20,374 bases of DNA from a virus: IMG/VR virus record IMGVR_UViG_3300042468_000009, positions 1 through 20,374 of that record; one strand, given 5' to 3'. Below the pieces are notes generated by a model that was not told the origin of the DNA, made no database searches, and saw only the letters and a list, made by a program, of their open reading frames with translations. This document shows, piece by piece, positions 6,106-14,643 of the stretch. A program made the translations under genes and the position numbers. How positions within the stretch are numbered: position 1 is the stretch's first letter; every line of letters begins with the position of its first letter.

Positions 6106-6131
6106 AGAAAGCCAATGGCAAAGTCCGTTAA
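5847..6131 (+). CDS. -1 frame extension of the tail chaperone (gpT-like part of the fusion)
   Basis: This frame has no ATG of its own near the start (it would need TTG at 5847), so I read it as the C-terminal part of a 254-residue frameshift fusion covering 5368-6131. The first 40 or so residues are an acidic linker (FGSRDDGEELDEVP). Then FMRDFGWIYQASLVAEF and MEEVYDIPTIQFLNDLSYL form helices typical of the second chaperone domain, ending in a charged coil KAKNEYEAEQLKK. Codon use is regular for this phage. It overlaps the next gene's start by 17 bases. If the family parallel holds, the fusion is the minor form that recruits tail-tube protein while both forms coat the tape measure. Independent initiation at TTG 5847 cannot be excluded. 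Confidence 0.65.
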   Translation: MSRLQELDKGFEGLFGSRDDGEELDEVPSRGSVSNFMRDFGWIYQASLVAEFERITMEEVYDIPTIQFLNDLSYLKAKNEYEAEQLKKANGKVR

Positions 6132-6801
6132 ACAATTACAGGATGAGGTACTGAGTTACTTAGACTCAAAGGGTCAGAGTAAGAACGCTTTTACTGATGT
6201 AGAAAAGTTAGAAGGTATTGAGAAGCTGCTCGTATTAAGTGCAGCTAATTTCATTATTAAGGTTAAGGAGAATCTAAACGAGTCGGGTCGGGTAGATACA
6301 GGTGCTTTGTCAAGCGATATAGATAGCGGAGAGGTACAGGCAGGGGCAGGTTCAGTAAGTATAACTGTCGGTTATCCTGCAGGCTCTAAAGCAGCTAAAT
6401 ACTATGACTTCGTTAATAAGGGAGTAAAAGGTACTCGCTCAGGTAGTCCATCGGATAGTCCCTATTCGTTTAAGAATGAGCGTGTAGGAGGTTTACGTAA
6501 TGCTATCGAAGGATGGTTGAAGCGAAATAACATAGCATCGAGAAACGAAGACCAAAAAAAGAATCTATCTCCAGTACAACGGAAGCGGAAACGTCTATCT
6601 AAGATGGTAAGTGAAAGCAGTAAAATTAAATCTCTTGCGTATGCGGTATCTGTTTCTATCAAGCGGAAGGGTCTTAAAAAAACAGGCTTCTTTGATAAAG
6701 CAGGTCAGTTCGCTTTCGGTAAAGAGTTTAATGATGCAGTAGCTAAAATAATAGGAAGAGAAGTAGTAATAAACATAAGAAATGGCAATAACATTAGATA
6801 A
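6115..6801 (+). CDS. HK97 gp10-like neck / tail completion protein
   Basis: A 228-residue protein. RVDTGALSSDI (about residues 59-69) followed by a beta strand (SVSITVGYP) and AKYYDFVNKGVKGT (about 94-107) is the pattern of the HK97 gp10-like family: an arginine and a T-G-x-L turn after a long helix, then the edge of a beta sheet. Family members join head and tail or complete the tail tube end. After residue 110 there is a long basic region (RKRKRLSKM) rather than a quick end, so the protein is longer than the usual 110-150 residues of the family. The ATG lies within the -1 frame extension (17-base overlap) and 10 bases after the zero-frame stop. The stop lies 20 bases inside the next gene. 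Confidence 0.62.
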   Translation: MAKSVKQLQDEVLSYLDSKGQSKNAFTDVEKLEGIEKLLVLSAANFIIKVKENLNESGRVDTGALSSDIDSGEVQAGAGSVSITVGYPAGSKAAKYYDFVNKGVKGTRSGSPSDSPYSFKNERVGGLRNAIEGWLKRNNIASRNEDQKKNLSPVQRKRKRLSKMVSESSKIKSLAYAVSVSIKRKGLKKTGFFDKAGQFAFGKEFNDAVAKIIGREVVINIRNGNNIR

Positions 6802-7966
6802 CGCTCCTAACAATTACCAATCCTTTCACGAGGATATGTGGTATGTAGCGAGTTCAACGAACACAGGACAGAGTAACTTTAAGTACGTCTTTGATGTGTA
6901 TATTAATTCAGTATTGGTAGCGAGAATAAAATCATTCCCTCAGCCTACTACCAACAAAGGCTTATTCAACGTAGCACCGATAATTAGAAACTATTGGGCG
7001 AGTTATTTTCAGCCTGCAACTTCTCAGACTGCGTTTAATTACATAGGTTCAGGAAATCGAGTTAACTATACGATTCAATTCGGAGAAGAGTACGGAGGTA
7101 CTTTATACACTAACTTAGGAGAGGATGAGCGAGATGCGTTTAACTACTATCCGAATATCACAACAGGTAAAGCTGCATTTGATGGTACTTGGTATCAAGG
7201 TCAGTATTTAGGATACCTATTAACCAAGCGAGATAAAACACAACTGCAAACTAATCAGACAGGGAATAGGTTATTTATTACTCTACAGAATACAGACATT
7301 AATACTCCTATCGATTGGAGAGTAGATGTAATCAGAAGTAATGGCAATACGCAATCTAACGGACCTATAATCTCAATCTCAGATATTGTAGTATTCGATA
7401 TTTCACCTACTGCACTTAATACATACTTAGGCTCTTCTTTTATCACATCAGCTACAGAATCATACGTAGTTAAATTCTTTAACGACACTACAGGAGATTA
7501 CTTTGATGAGGTAACAGTTACAAAGATATGTCAACCTCGACATACGCATATTCCTCTGCACTTCCTTAACTCAGTAGGTGGATACGATACTATGATCTTC
7601 ACTCTCGTTAATCGTGAGAGTAGAAACATAGAGCGTAAATCCTTTGAGCAAGCAGAGTGGCAGTATCGCTCTTCAGATATGTTCAGATGGAATCAGTACA
7701 ACGTATTTAACGGAGGCTCTGTTCAGTTTAATACTCAGCAGACTATCACCTATAAGCTAACGAGCGACTGGCTTAGTCTTACCGATTACACTTGGATAAG
7801 AGACCTTATAGCATCTCCTGAAGTCTATATGGAGAATGGAGGTACATTTATTCCTGTTAAGATTAGTACAAGTCAATGGACTCAAAAGAATCGCTATGTC
7901 GATAAGGTATATAATCTTGAATTAGATATTGAATTTGGTAGTAAAGAATTTAGCCAATACCGATGA
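6782..7966 (+). CDS. Tail/baseplate structural protein (Dit-like position), unassigned family
   Basis: A 394-residue protein rich in Thr, Asn, Tyr and short beta strands, with no signal peptide, membrane segment or catalytic motif visible. Its composition (many aromatic and Asn/Thr residues, almost no long helix) is that of a virion structural protein. The last part (KNRYVDKVYNLELDIEFG, about 370-387) resembles the end of beta-sandwich tail proteins. The stop overlaps the next gene by ATGA, and the next protein looks like a tail hub, so the two are probably partners in the tail tip. An alternative is a tail-tube-associated or carbohydrate-binding protein. I do not recognise the exact family, and the Dit-like label is inferred from position only. 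Confidence 0.5.
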   Translation: MAITLDNAPNNYQSFHEDMWYVASSTNTGQSNFKYVFDVYINSVLVARIKSFPQPTTNKGLFNVAPIIRNYWASYFQPATSQTAFNYIGSGNRVNYTIQFGEEYGGTLYTNLGEDERDAFNYYPNITTGKAAFDGTWYQGQYLGYLLTKRDKTQLQTNQTGNRLFITLQNTDINTPIDWRVDVIRSNGNTQSNGPIISISDIVVFDISPTALNTYLGSSFITSATESYVVKFFNDTTGDYFDEVTVTKICQPRHTHIPLHFLNSVGGYDTMIFTLVNRESRNIERKSFEQAEWQYRSSDMFRWNQYNVFNGGSVQFNTQQTITYKLTSDWLSLTDYTWIRDLIASPEVYMENGGTFIPVKISTSQWTQKNRYVDKVYNLELDIEFGSKEFSQYR

Positions 7967-10032
7967 GAACTGAAATCTACATAGAGAATCAACAACTTGA
8001 CCTTTACAAGGATATCTCAGCAGAGTTTACCTATAATATCGATGATGTTAAGGACTTCTCTTCTCGGAATACTAACTTTTCTAAAACAATTGTAATCCCA
8101 GGTAATGCAACTAATAACAAACTATTCGGGCATATCTTCGAGTTCGGTAATAGTAACTTCTACAATCCTACAGCCGATAACGTGGGTTACAACTTCAACG
8201 CAGCCAAGTCTGCTGCTTGTGTTGTGTATGTAGATAAGATACAAATCTTCAAAGGTATTATCCGACTACTTGAGATAATTATCGACAACGGAAGCATAGA
8301 GTACGAGTGTGCGGTATTCGGTGAGCTTGGTGGGTTTGTTTCTGCTATCGCAAATGGTAAAATAGAGGATTTAGATTTCTCTGCGTATAATCACGTTTGG
8401 AATGTAACCAATATAACTAACTCTTGGAATCAAGTAGATGGTAGCGGTTACTTCTATCCGCTTATTGACTATGGTCAGGTTTCAGTAAGTAAAAAGGATT
8501 GGCAGTATAAGGCTTTTAGACCTGCTTTGTTCGTTCGTGAGTACATTGATAAGATTATCACAGGAGCAGGCTATACGTGGGAGAGTTCGTTCTTTAATAC
8601 TAACTTATTCAAGCGATTAGTAATTCCTAACAATCAGAAGGACTTGAGTGCGTATTCTACTACTGCTTTCAAATCTGATGTTTTACCTAAGTTCGATACT
8701 ACCGATTATTACGCTGCTGCTGGCTCTAATATCAAGTTAGAGTATCCATCTCCTTCAATAGCAGGTAGTTTTACTGCATCTCTTAGCAATACTCGATTCA
8801 CTTATACAGGTGCTTCGACTATTTCGATTACTGTAACTGCTACTCTTAATGGTTCATACGAGGATAGTGCAGAAACAATGTATTTCGTAGTTAGAAAAAA
8901 TGGAACTACTGATATAGCTACTTCCCCATCTGTTGAAAATCTATACGATAGTTTTGATTTTACTTTTAGCGGTACAGGTACATTCGCTACCAATGATTAC
9001 TTCGAGGTTATAGCCATTCGCCAGAATAACGCTTTAGATTATCGCATCTTCATAAATAGCGGTAACATCGAGTTAAATACTGATGTAACGCAAGCGGTTG
9101 TCTTAAATAGAAATGAGTTAATTCAAATAAATAAAACAATTCCGAGAGGTGTATTCCAAAAAGACTTCTTCTCTTCAATTGTGAAGATGTTTAACCTGTA
9201 TGTAACAGAAAGCACAGATAAGACAAAGCATCTTATTATTTCTCCTTACATCGACTATTACGATTTCAATGATACAATAGATTGGAGTCTAAAGATTGAT
9301 AGGTCTAAGCCGTTTAGACTAAAGCCAATGAGCGAACTTAACGGAAGGTTCTTTGAGTACAAATACAAGCAGGATGCTGATTTCTACAATGAGAATTACT
9401 TTAAGAAATACAACGAAGGCTATGGAGATTTCATAGAGGATACAGGTTACGAGTTCGCTAATGAAAGACAAACCGCAGAGATAATCTTCGCAGCTACTCC
9501 TTTAATTATTCACGCAGGAGATGATAAAGTCCATTCTATTATTCTAAAGCGAAGCAATACTCAAAGCAATAACCCATCAGAGGATAAGATGGATAGCGTT
9601 ATCCGTATCCTTCAGGTTAAGAAGATAACAGGAGTTGCTTCATACAAGATTGAGGATGGAAATAGTAATCTACTAAACACTACTACCTACGGATATGGTG
9701 GACACTTGAACGATCCTTACACTCCTACTGCTGACATTAACTTCGGTGCTCCTAAAGAGATTTATTTTACTCTCAGTAACCCTTATCCTTCCGCTAATCT
9801 ATTTAATGGATATTGGGGAGATTACGTTGCTGAGATTTCCGATAAAGATTCTAAGCTACTTACCTGTAATGTGCGTTTAACGGATGCTGATATCTATAAC
9901 CTTGACTTCTCTCGACCTATCTGGATAGATGGGACTTTGTGGAGATTGAATAAGGTTATGGACTACAATCCAATGGTAGAAGATACTACTAAGTGTGAAT
10001 TTATTAAAGTAATAGAAACAACATACGCATAA
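7963..10032 (+). CDS. Large tail tip / baseplate hub-like structural protein
   Basis: A 689-residue protein. The N-terminus MRTEIYIENQQLDLYKD with DFSSRNTNFSKTIVIPG (about 32-48) is a pattern I recall in structural proteins of Bacteroidota phages. The following 100 residues are beta rich. A central block (about 260-340) of Ser/Thr/Gly strands looks like an inserted immunoglobulin-like or carbohydrate-binding domain. KDFFSSIVKMFNLYV (around 400-415) and the segment after it resemble the hub domain of tail proteins. No hydrolase motif is clear. It overlaps the previous gene by 4 bases and the tape measure start by one (TAATG). In most siphoviruses the hub lies after the tape measure, so its place before it is unusual. 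Function is inferred from size, composition and position. Confidence 0.55.
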   Translation: MRTEIYIENQQLDLYKDISAEFTYNIDDVKDFSSRNTNFSKTIVIPGNATNNKLFGHIFEFGNSNFYNPTADNVGYNFNAAKSAACVVYVDKIQIFKGIIRLLEIIIDNGSIEYECAVFGELGGFVSAIANGKIEDLDFSAYNHVWNVTNITNSWNQVDGSGYFYPLIDYGQVSVSKKDWQYKAFRPALFVREYIDKIITGAGYTWESSFFNTNLFKRLVIPNNQKDLSAYSTTAFKSDVLPKFDTTDYYAAAGSNIKLEYPSPSIAGSFTASLSNTRFTYTGASTISITVTATLNGSYEDSAETMYFVVRKNGTTDIATSPSVENLYDSFDFTFSGTGTFATNDYFEVIAIRQNNALDYRIFINSGNIELNTDVTQAVVLNRNELIQINKTIPRGVFQKDFFSSIVKMFNLYVTESTDKTKHLIISPYIDYYDFNDTIDWSLKIDRSKPFRLKPMSELNGRFFEYKYKQDADFYNENYFKKYNEGYGDFIEDTGYEFANERQTAEIIFAATPLIIHAGDDKVHSIILKRSNTQSNNPSEDKMDSVIRILQVKKITGVASYKIEDGNSNLLNTTTYGYGGHLNDPYTPTADINFGAPKEIYFTLSNPYPSANLFNGYWGDYVAEISDKDSKLLTCNVRLTDADIYNLDFSRPIWIDGTLWRLNKVMDYNPMVEDTTKCEFIKVIETTYA

Positions 10033-12071
10033 TGGCACAGGAAACAGTAGGTATAAAAATAGAAGTACAAGGCGGGGAAACTATTGGCAACCTTAAAAAA
10101 GATTTGAAGGAAGCCAATCTTGCATTAATACAAGCTCAAAAGAATTTCGGAGAATACTCTAAAGAGGCTATCGCTGCTGCTCAGAAAGTAGCAGGTCTAA
10201 AAGATTCAATTCAAGAAGCTAAAGAGACTGCTGATCTATTCGACCCAGGTAAAAAATTCCAAGCCTTTACGGGGGTTCTTAGTTCTGTTGCAGGTGGGAT
10301 AAGTGCTGTACAAGGTGCGTTCGGTTTATTGGGTGCAGAGGGTAAGCAAGTAGAACAGGCTTTATTGAAAGTTCAGTCTGCTCTCGCTTTGTCTCAGGGG
10401 TTGAGTACGATTAGGGATTCGGCTAAAGACTTTCAGAGATTAAATGCTATTATTCAGTCTACTGCTATTTTTCAGAAGGCGAATAACGCTGCGACTGCGA
10501 TAGCTATCACTTTGCAAAAGGCTTTCGGGGTAGCTACTGTTGGCACAGGTAGGGCGTTTACTATTCTAAAGGGTGCTATCGCTGCGACTGGTATCGGACT
10601 TCTCGTAGTAGGTTTAACTACTCTTATTGGCAAGATATCTGAATGGACATCAGCAAGTGAAGATGCAGCAAATGCTCAGAAGAAACTCGCAGAACAAAAT
10701 GAAGTAGTTAACGCAAGCCTTCAGAATCAGATAGATGTTTTAACTGCGGTAGGTAACAAAGAGAAGGAAATCTTAGCACTTAAAAAGCAGCAGATAGATA
10801 ATGAATTAAATGTTCTTCGTACATCTGCAAAAGCAAAGGGTGAACTTACTCTCGATGAGCTGAAAAAGTTTCGTGACCTAAAAACTCAGAAGGAAGTTTT
10901 AGACATCGAAGAGCAGAATAGGTTAAAGAAGATTGATGAAGATGCTAAAAAGAAGCAGGATGATAAAAATAAAGAGGCAGCAGAAAGAGGTAAAGCATTA
11001 AGAGAAAAAAGAAAGCAAGAAAATGATGAGATACTTCAAGAGCAAAAAGATGCTGCTCAAAATATAAGAGATTTACAAGATGAAATCTTTTTACAAAGTA
11101 TTCAAGATGAAACTCAAAGAGCGTTAGTAAAACTGAGTCAAGATAAGGAGAGGCAGATAAATGAAATTAATTCTACAAGAGCAACCGCTGAACAAAAGGC
11201 TCAACAAATAGCATTAGTAGAACAGAAGTTTCAGCAAGATAAAGATGTTATTGAAACAGATGCAAAAAAGAAAAGAGAAGAAAAGGAAAAAAGTGATTCA
11301 GAAAAAGCTGCAGCTAAATTAAAAGAGCGACTTGATTTAGAAACACAAATCAGATTAGATTCTATTAAGAATGAATTTGAAAGAAAGAAAGAAGAATTAC
11401 TTGTACAGGAAGAGAATGAAAAGATAGAACTTGAAAAGAAAAGAGCAGATGGATTAATAAGCGAAGAGGCATTTCAGCAAGCCTTATTAAACATTCGTGA
11501 TAAGTATGCAAAGGCTACTACTGAAGTACAAAAGAATCAAGCTGAAAATGAAAAGAAAATACAAGAAGCAAGAAAGACTGCTCAATTAGAATTAATAGAT
11601 ACAATAGGTGGCGCATTTGGTCAACTTAGTCAATTATTTGGTCAAACAACAGCAGCAGGTAAAGCGTTTGCATTAGGAGAGATTGCTATTAACTTAGCTA
11701 CAGGTTTTGCAAGAGGTATGACTATTGCACAACAAAGTGCAGCCGCTACTGGACCAGGTGCTGCGTTTGCTTATCCTATTTTTTATGCTCAACAAATTGT
11801 ATCCGTATTAGGTGCAATTAATAAAGCAAGAGGAATACTAAAGACAGTTAAAGGTGGTGGTGCTTCTGCTCCATCTATTGGAAGTACATCTGCTCCATCT
11901 GTTTCTGCTCCTATTGCTCCGCAAGCTCCACAGGCTCAGTTGACTCAGTTAGACCAAACAACTATTAATCGTATGGGTTCTGCTACTAATCGCTCTTATG
12001 TGTTAGAATCAGACGTTACTAACTCTCAGGAAAGAATTACTCGTATCAACAGAGCAGCAAGATTAAACTAA
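10032..12071 (+). CDS. Tail tape measure protein
   Basis: A 679-residue protein with the typical tape-measure plan: a helical N-terminus, a hydrophobic stretch with a strong membrane-type helix (KGAIAATGIGLLVVGLTTLI, residues 180-199), a long Lys/Glu/Gln coiled coil (about 210-530), a second hydrophobic Ala/Gly-rich region (about 535-610) and a Ser/Pro/Ala/Gln-rich end. The tape measure sets tail length and is ejected ahead of the DNA. By the common rule of about 1.5 angstrom per residue the tail would be near 100 nm. The coiled-coil part (about 10,940-11,840) uses more A-ending codons (GAA, CAA, AAA, AGA) than the ends, which may reflect composition or module exchange. It directly follows the hub-like gene, with one base shared. 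Confidence 0.88.
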   Translation: MAQETVGIKIEVQGGETIGNLKKDLKEANLALIQAQKNFGEYSKEAIAAAQKVAGLKDSIQEAKETADLFDPGKKFQAFTGVLSSVAGGISAVQGAFGLLGAEGKQVEQALLKVQSALALSQGLSTIRDSAKDFQRLNAIIQSTAIFQKANNAATAIAITLQKAFGVATVGTGRAFTILKGAIAATGIGLLVVGLTTLIGKISEWTSASEDAANAQKKLAEQNEVVNASLQNQIDVLTAVGNKEKEILALKKQQIDNELNVLRTSAKAKGELTLDELKKFRDLKTQKEVLDIEEQNRLKKIDEDAKKKQDDKNKEAAERGKALREKRKQENDEILQEQKDAAQNIRDLQDEIFLQSIQDETQRALVKLSQDKERQINEINSTRATAEQKAQQIALVEQKFQQDKDVIETDAKKKREEKEKSDSEKAAAKLKERLDLETQIRLDSIKNEFERKKEELLVQEENEKIELEKKRADGLISEEAFQQALLNIRDKYAKATTEVQKNQAENEKKIQEARKTAQLELIDTIGGAFGQLSQLFGQTTAAGKAFALGEIAINLATGFARGMTIAQQSAAATGPGAAFAYPIFYAQQIVSVLGAINKARGILKTVKGGGASAPSIGSTSAPSVSAPIAPQAPQAQLTQLDQTTINRMGSATNRSYVLESDVTNSQERITRINRAARLN

Positions 12072-12072
12072 A

Positions 12073-12086
12073 ATCTATTTAAGAAT
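12073..12086 (+). promoter_or_regulatory. ATCTATTTA-N5 initiation motif before the protease gene
   Basis: ATCTATTTA (12073-12081) lies five bases before the ATG at 12087, with A at -3 and -6. It is identical in sequence and spacing to the motifs before the genes at 5368 and 15298. No Shine-Dalgarno sequence is seen. Confidence 0.45.
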
Positions 12087-12977
12087 ATGGAAAAGGAATT
12101 ACCAATTTACAGACTCGATATAAACGAAGATGAAGAATCCAATGTAGAGGTGGACTTCGTTGCTTTAGTAGATAGACCTGCGATAGAGCGGTCATTTTTG
12201 GCTTTCGCTGACTCTTATAGCGATTACCCTGAGTCGGTTAAGAATAATGCAAAGAACGCTCTGAAATGGGCTGAAGAAAACGGATGGGGTTCGTGTGGTA
12301 CTCCTGTCGGTAAAATCCGAGCTAATCAGTTAGCTAACGGAGAGCCTATCTCATTAGAGACTATTAAGCGGATGTATTCTTTCCTTAGTAGGCACGAAGC
12401 TAACGCAGATAAGTCTAAAGGTTACGGAGATGGATGCGGTCAGTTGATGTACGATGCGTGGGGTGGTAAATCTGCTTTAAGTTGGGCAGAGTCTAAGATT
12501 CGCCAATCCGAGAAAATGAGTTTCGAGATTCAGGATGAAGAGGAAAGAATTATCTCTGGTCCTTTGATGTTAGCTGATACGCCTATCTACCGATACGATT
12601 CAAGCGGCGAATACTACGTCGTATTCACCGCAGACACTATCAAGAAAATCGCTCAGAAATACTTTAAGAAGGGATATCAGTCGAATGTAAATCTGATGCA
12701 CGATAACGGAATGACAGTCGAAGGAGTAACAATGTTTGAGAGTTGGATAGTCGATGAGAAGCGAGGAATCAAAGCGATGAAGGGATTTGAAGATGTAAAG
12801 GATGGCTCTTGGTTCGGTTCGTTCAAAGTCGAGAATGAGGATGTATGGGAACTCGTTAAAGAAGGTAAACTAAAAGGATTCTCAGTTGAGGGAGTCTTTA
12901 ACTATTCGAAGAGCGGAATAAGTAATCCACAGAAAATGATGCAGGATATTATTGATATCTTACATCAAGTATCTTAG
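12087..12977 (+). CDS. XkdF-like prohead protease with inserted domain
   Basis: A 296-residue capsid maturation protease. The N-terminus (VDFVALVDRPAIER, 22-35) and the later block match XkdF-type phage serine proteases: SGPLMLADTPIYR (157-169), NLMHD (202-206; probable catalytic His205), FESWIVDE (218-225) and GKLKGFSVEG (260-269; probable nucleophile Ser266). Between them, residues 46-140 form an extra helical domain with its own motif (SCGTPVGKIRANQLANGEPI, 69-88; RMYSFLSRH, 95-103; YDAWGGKSALSWAE, 122-135) that occurs as a separate module in other phage head proteins. The protease trims scaffold and capsid N-termini before expansion. It lies just before the scaffold and capsid genes, as expected, and a terminator follows. 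Active-site residues are assigned by family pattern only. Confidence 0.82.
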   Translation: MEKELPIYRLDINEDEESNVEVDFVALVDRPAIERSFLAFADSYSDYPESVKNNAKNALKWAEENGWGSCGTPVGKIRANQLANGEPISLETIKRMYSFLSRHEANADKSKGYGDGCGQLMYDAWGGKSALSWAESKIRQSEKMSFEIQDEEERIISGPLMLADTPIYRYDSSGEYYVVFTADTIKKIAQKYFKKGYQSNVNLMHDNGMTVEGVTMFESWIVDEKRGIKAMKGFEDVKDGSWFGSFKVENEDVWELVKEGKLKGFSVEGVFNYSKSGISNPQKMMQDIIDILHQVS

Positions 12978-13010
12978 TAGTCTCATAGCGTTTAGTTTTT
13001 GGTTAAAATC

Positions 13011-13040
13011 GGGGGGCGTTTCTACGCTCCCCTTTTCTTT
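13011..13040 (+). terminator. Rho-independent terminator after the protease gene
   Basis: GGGGGGCG (13011-13018) pairs with CGCTCCCC (13025-13032) over eight base pairs, with one G-T wobble and loop TTTCTA. TTTTCTTT follows. It separates the protease from the scaffold and capsid genes. Confidence 0.88.
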
Positions 13041-13087
13041 ATGTGGTCACATTTAACTCCCTCACCTATTTATGGTTAAATTATTTT

Positions 13088-13669
13088 ATGACCCCTTTAG
13101 AAGCACTCTTGCAAATCAAGCAGATGTTCGCTGAGATGCCTCAGCCTGTCCAAGCACAGGAAATCGAGGTATCAATCGAGCCTGCTGCTCCTGAGTACAA
13201 AGAATATGTACTCAAGAACGGAGCGAAGGTCAAGATGGATAAGCTCGAAGTCGGTGGTAAGGTTATGTTGGTAGATGATGCAGGTCAAGAAAGTCCTGCT
13301 CCTGCTGGCGAACACGAACTCGCTGATGGAATGATTATCGTACTTGATGAGAATTCTGTGATTACTGAAATCAAACAACCTGAAGCTGCTCCTGTTGAAG
13401 AAGTAGTAGATGAGGAAATGAAGAAGAAAATCGCAGAGATGGAAGCTCAAATCGAGGATATGAAGAAGGGCAAAAAAGCACAAGAAGTTAAGATGGCAGA
13501 AGCAGAAGCAAAGTTTTCGGCTGCTATCAAAGAACTGACTGATGTTGTTTTGCAATTGATTCAGACTCCTTCTGCCGATGCTACCGAGAAACCTAAGCAA
13601 ACATTCAACAAAGTAGTACCGAGCAAAGACGCTCGTATTAATAACTTTTTGAGTAAATACGCAAAATAA
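13088..13669 (+). CDS. Scaffold-like capsid assembly protein
   Basis: A 193-residue acidic protein from the ATG at 13088; an upstream GTG (13043) would add an unlikely hydrophobic leader next to the terminator. Residues 38-96 hold a small beta-rich unit (NGAKVKMDKLEVGGKVMLVD, 44-63; DGMIIVLDENSVITEI, 80-95) that also occurs in other phage head-assembly proteins. Residues 104-158 form a charged coiled coil. The C-terminus is short and basic (SKDARINNFLSKYAK, 179-193), a common way for scaffolds to bind the capsid protein. Position between protease and capsid fits a scaffold. It is smaller than many scaffolds, and a decoration protein is the main alternative. A second ATCTATTTA-like sequence (CTATTTA, 13066-13072) lies 15 bases before the ATG rather than five. 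Confidence 0.68.
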   Translation: MTPLEALLQIKQMFAEMPQPVQAQEIEVSIEPAAPEYKEYVLKNGAKVKMDKLEVGGKVMLVDDAGQESPAPAGEHELADGMIIVLDENSVITEIKQPEAAPVEEVVDEEMKKKIAEMEAQIEDMKKGKKAQEVKMAEAEAKFSAAIKELTDVVLQLIQTPSADATEKPKQTFNKVVPSKDARINNFLSKYAK

Positions 13670-13681
13670 AAATCTAAAATC

Positions 13682-13695
13682 TAAAATTTACAACA
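13682..13695 (+). promoter_or_regulatory. ATTTA-N5 initiation motif before the major capsid gene
   Basis: AAATTTA (13684-13690) is followed by CAACA and the ATG at 13696, giving the same ATTTA-five bases-ATG spacing and A at -3 and -6 as at other gene starts. No Shine-Dalgarno sequence is present before this presumably very strongly expressed gene. Confidence 0.45.
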
Positions 13696-14637
13696 ATGGC
13701 TTTTGACGTAACCGCACTAACCAACTATACCAAAGAGAATGAAGCACTCTTGGTTACGAGTTCTGTACTCGGTGCAAAAACCGCTTCTTTGATTAAGGCT
13801 CAAGGTAACGTAATGGTAGGAGTTAAATCCTCTGAGAAAATCAACATTATGGATACCGATGCTATCTTCCAAGCAGGTGGTACTTGCGGATTCAACGCAA
13901 GCGGTACTACTACTTTCACTCAACGTACTGTGACTGTTGGTAAGATCAAAGTTAATGAGTCTCTGTGTCCTAAATCTCTTGAGAGCAAGTATCTGCAAAA
14001 GGCTCTTCCTGAAGGAAGCCGCTACGATTCTATCGCTTTCGCTGCTGAGTACAACGACAAGAAGTCTGCTCGTATCGCTGCTCAGTTGGAGACTGCTTTG
14101 TGGCAAGGTGACACCGCTTCTGCTAACGTAAACCTGAATAAGTTTGATGGTTTTGTTAAGCTGATTGGTACTTCTGCTGTTGAAGCTAACAACACAACTT
14201 ACTACGGAACTCCTGCTACTTCTATCACTGCTGCTAACGTAGTTGCGATTGTAGATGCTCTGTATCGTGCTATCCCTTCTCAGGTTGTAGCTAAAGATGA
14301 TATGACTATCTTTATGTCTGATAGCGTATTCCGTACTTACACCATCGCATTGAAGAACGCTAATATGTTCAACTACTCTTTCGATGGTAAAGCTGACAGC
14401 GAGTTCGTTCTGCCAGGTACTTCTATCAAGGTAGTAGCTACTCCAGGTCTGAATGGTGTTAGCAAGTTGTATGCTATGCGTTTGAGTAATGCTTTCCTCG
14501 GTACAGACCTTCTGAACGAAGAAGAGCGTTACGAGTTGTTCTACGCTAAAGAAGCTGATGAGGTTCGTTTCGTAGCTGAGTTCAAACTCGGTGTAAACGT
14601 AGCCTTCCTCGATGAGGTTGCTTCTTTCATCATCTAA
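13696..14637 (+). CDS. Major capsid protein
   Basis: A 313-residue protein placed between the scaffold-like gene and a terminator. It has the composition of a HK97-fold shell protein: an N-terminal helical arm (TNYTKENEALLVTSSVLG), extended beta segments (CGFNASGTTTFTQRTVTVGK, about 68-87), a long helix with KKSARIAAQLETALW (about 122-136) and a final strand-rich end. Codon choice is strikingly biased to CGT, GCT, TCT, CTG and GGT, unlike the AGA/CGA/TTA-rich genes upstream, as expected for the most highly expressed gene. It lacks a long cleavable N-terminal scaffold domain, consistent with the separate scaffold gene. The HK97 fold is inferred; a structure prediction would settle it. Confidence 0.85.
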   Translation: MAFDVTALTNYTKENEALLVTSSVLGAKTASLIKAQGNVMVGVKSSEKINIMDTDAIFQAGGTCGFNASGTTTFTQRTVTVGKIKVNESLCPKSLESKYLQKALPEGSRYDSIAFAAEYNDKKSARIAAQLETALWQGDTASANVNLNKFDGFVKLIGTSAVEANNTTYYGTPATSITAANVVAIVDALYRAIPSQVVAKDDMTIFMSDSVFRTYTIALKNANMFNYSFDGKADSEFVLPGTSIKVVATPGLNGVSKLYAMRLSNAFLGTDLLNEEERYELFYAKEADEVRFVAEFKLGVNVAFLDEVASFII

Positions 14638-14643
14638 TAAATC

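Noticed and set aside
13043-13087. N-terminal extension of the scaffold-like protein from GTG 13043
   Set aside because: The leader is hydrophobic, begins three bases after the terminator T-run, and is not expected for a scaffold; the ATG at 13088 gives a clean start.
13172-13600. Long minus-strand open frame opposite the scaffold gene
   Set aside because: Cys/Phe/Leu-rich translation with no recognisable pattern; it is the mirror of a Lys/Glu-rich coiled-coil gene. The other minus-strand frames in the window look the same, and no minus-strand gene is supported.
14131-14160. Second frameshift candidate: open +1 frames within the capsid and tail-tube genes
   Set aside because: These alternative frames have Leu/Ser/Arg-rich translations typical of shadows, no slippery run was found, and the main frames are complete.
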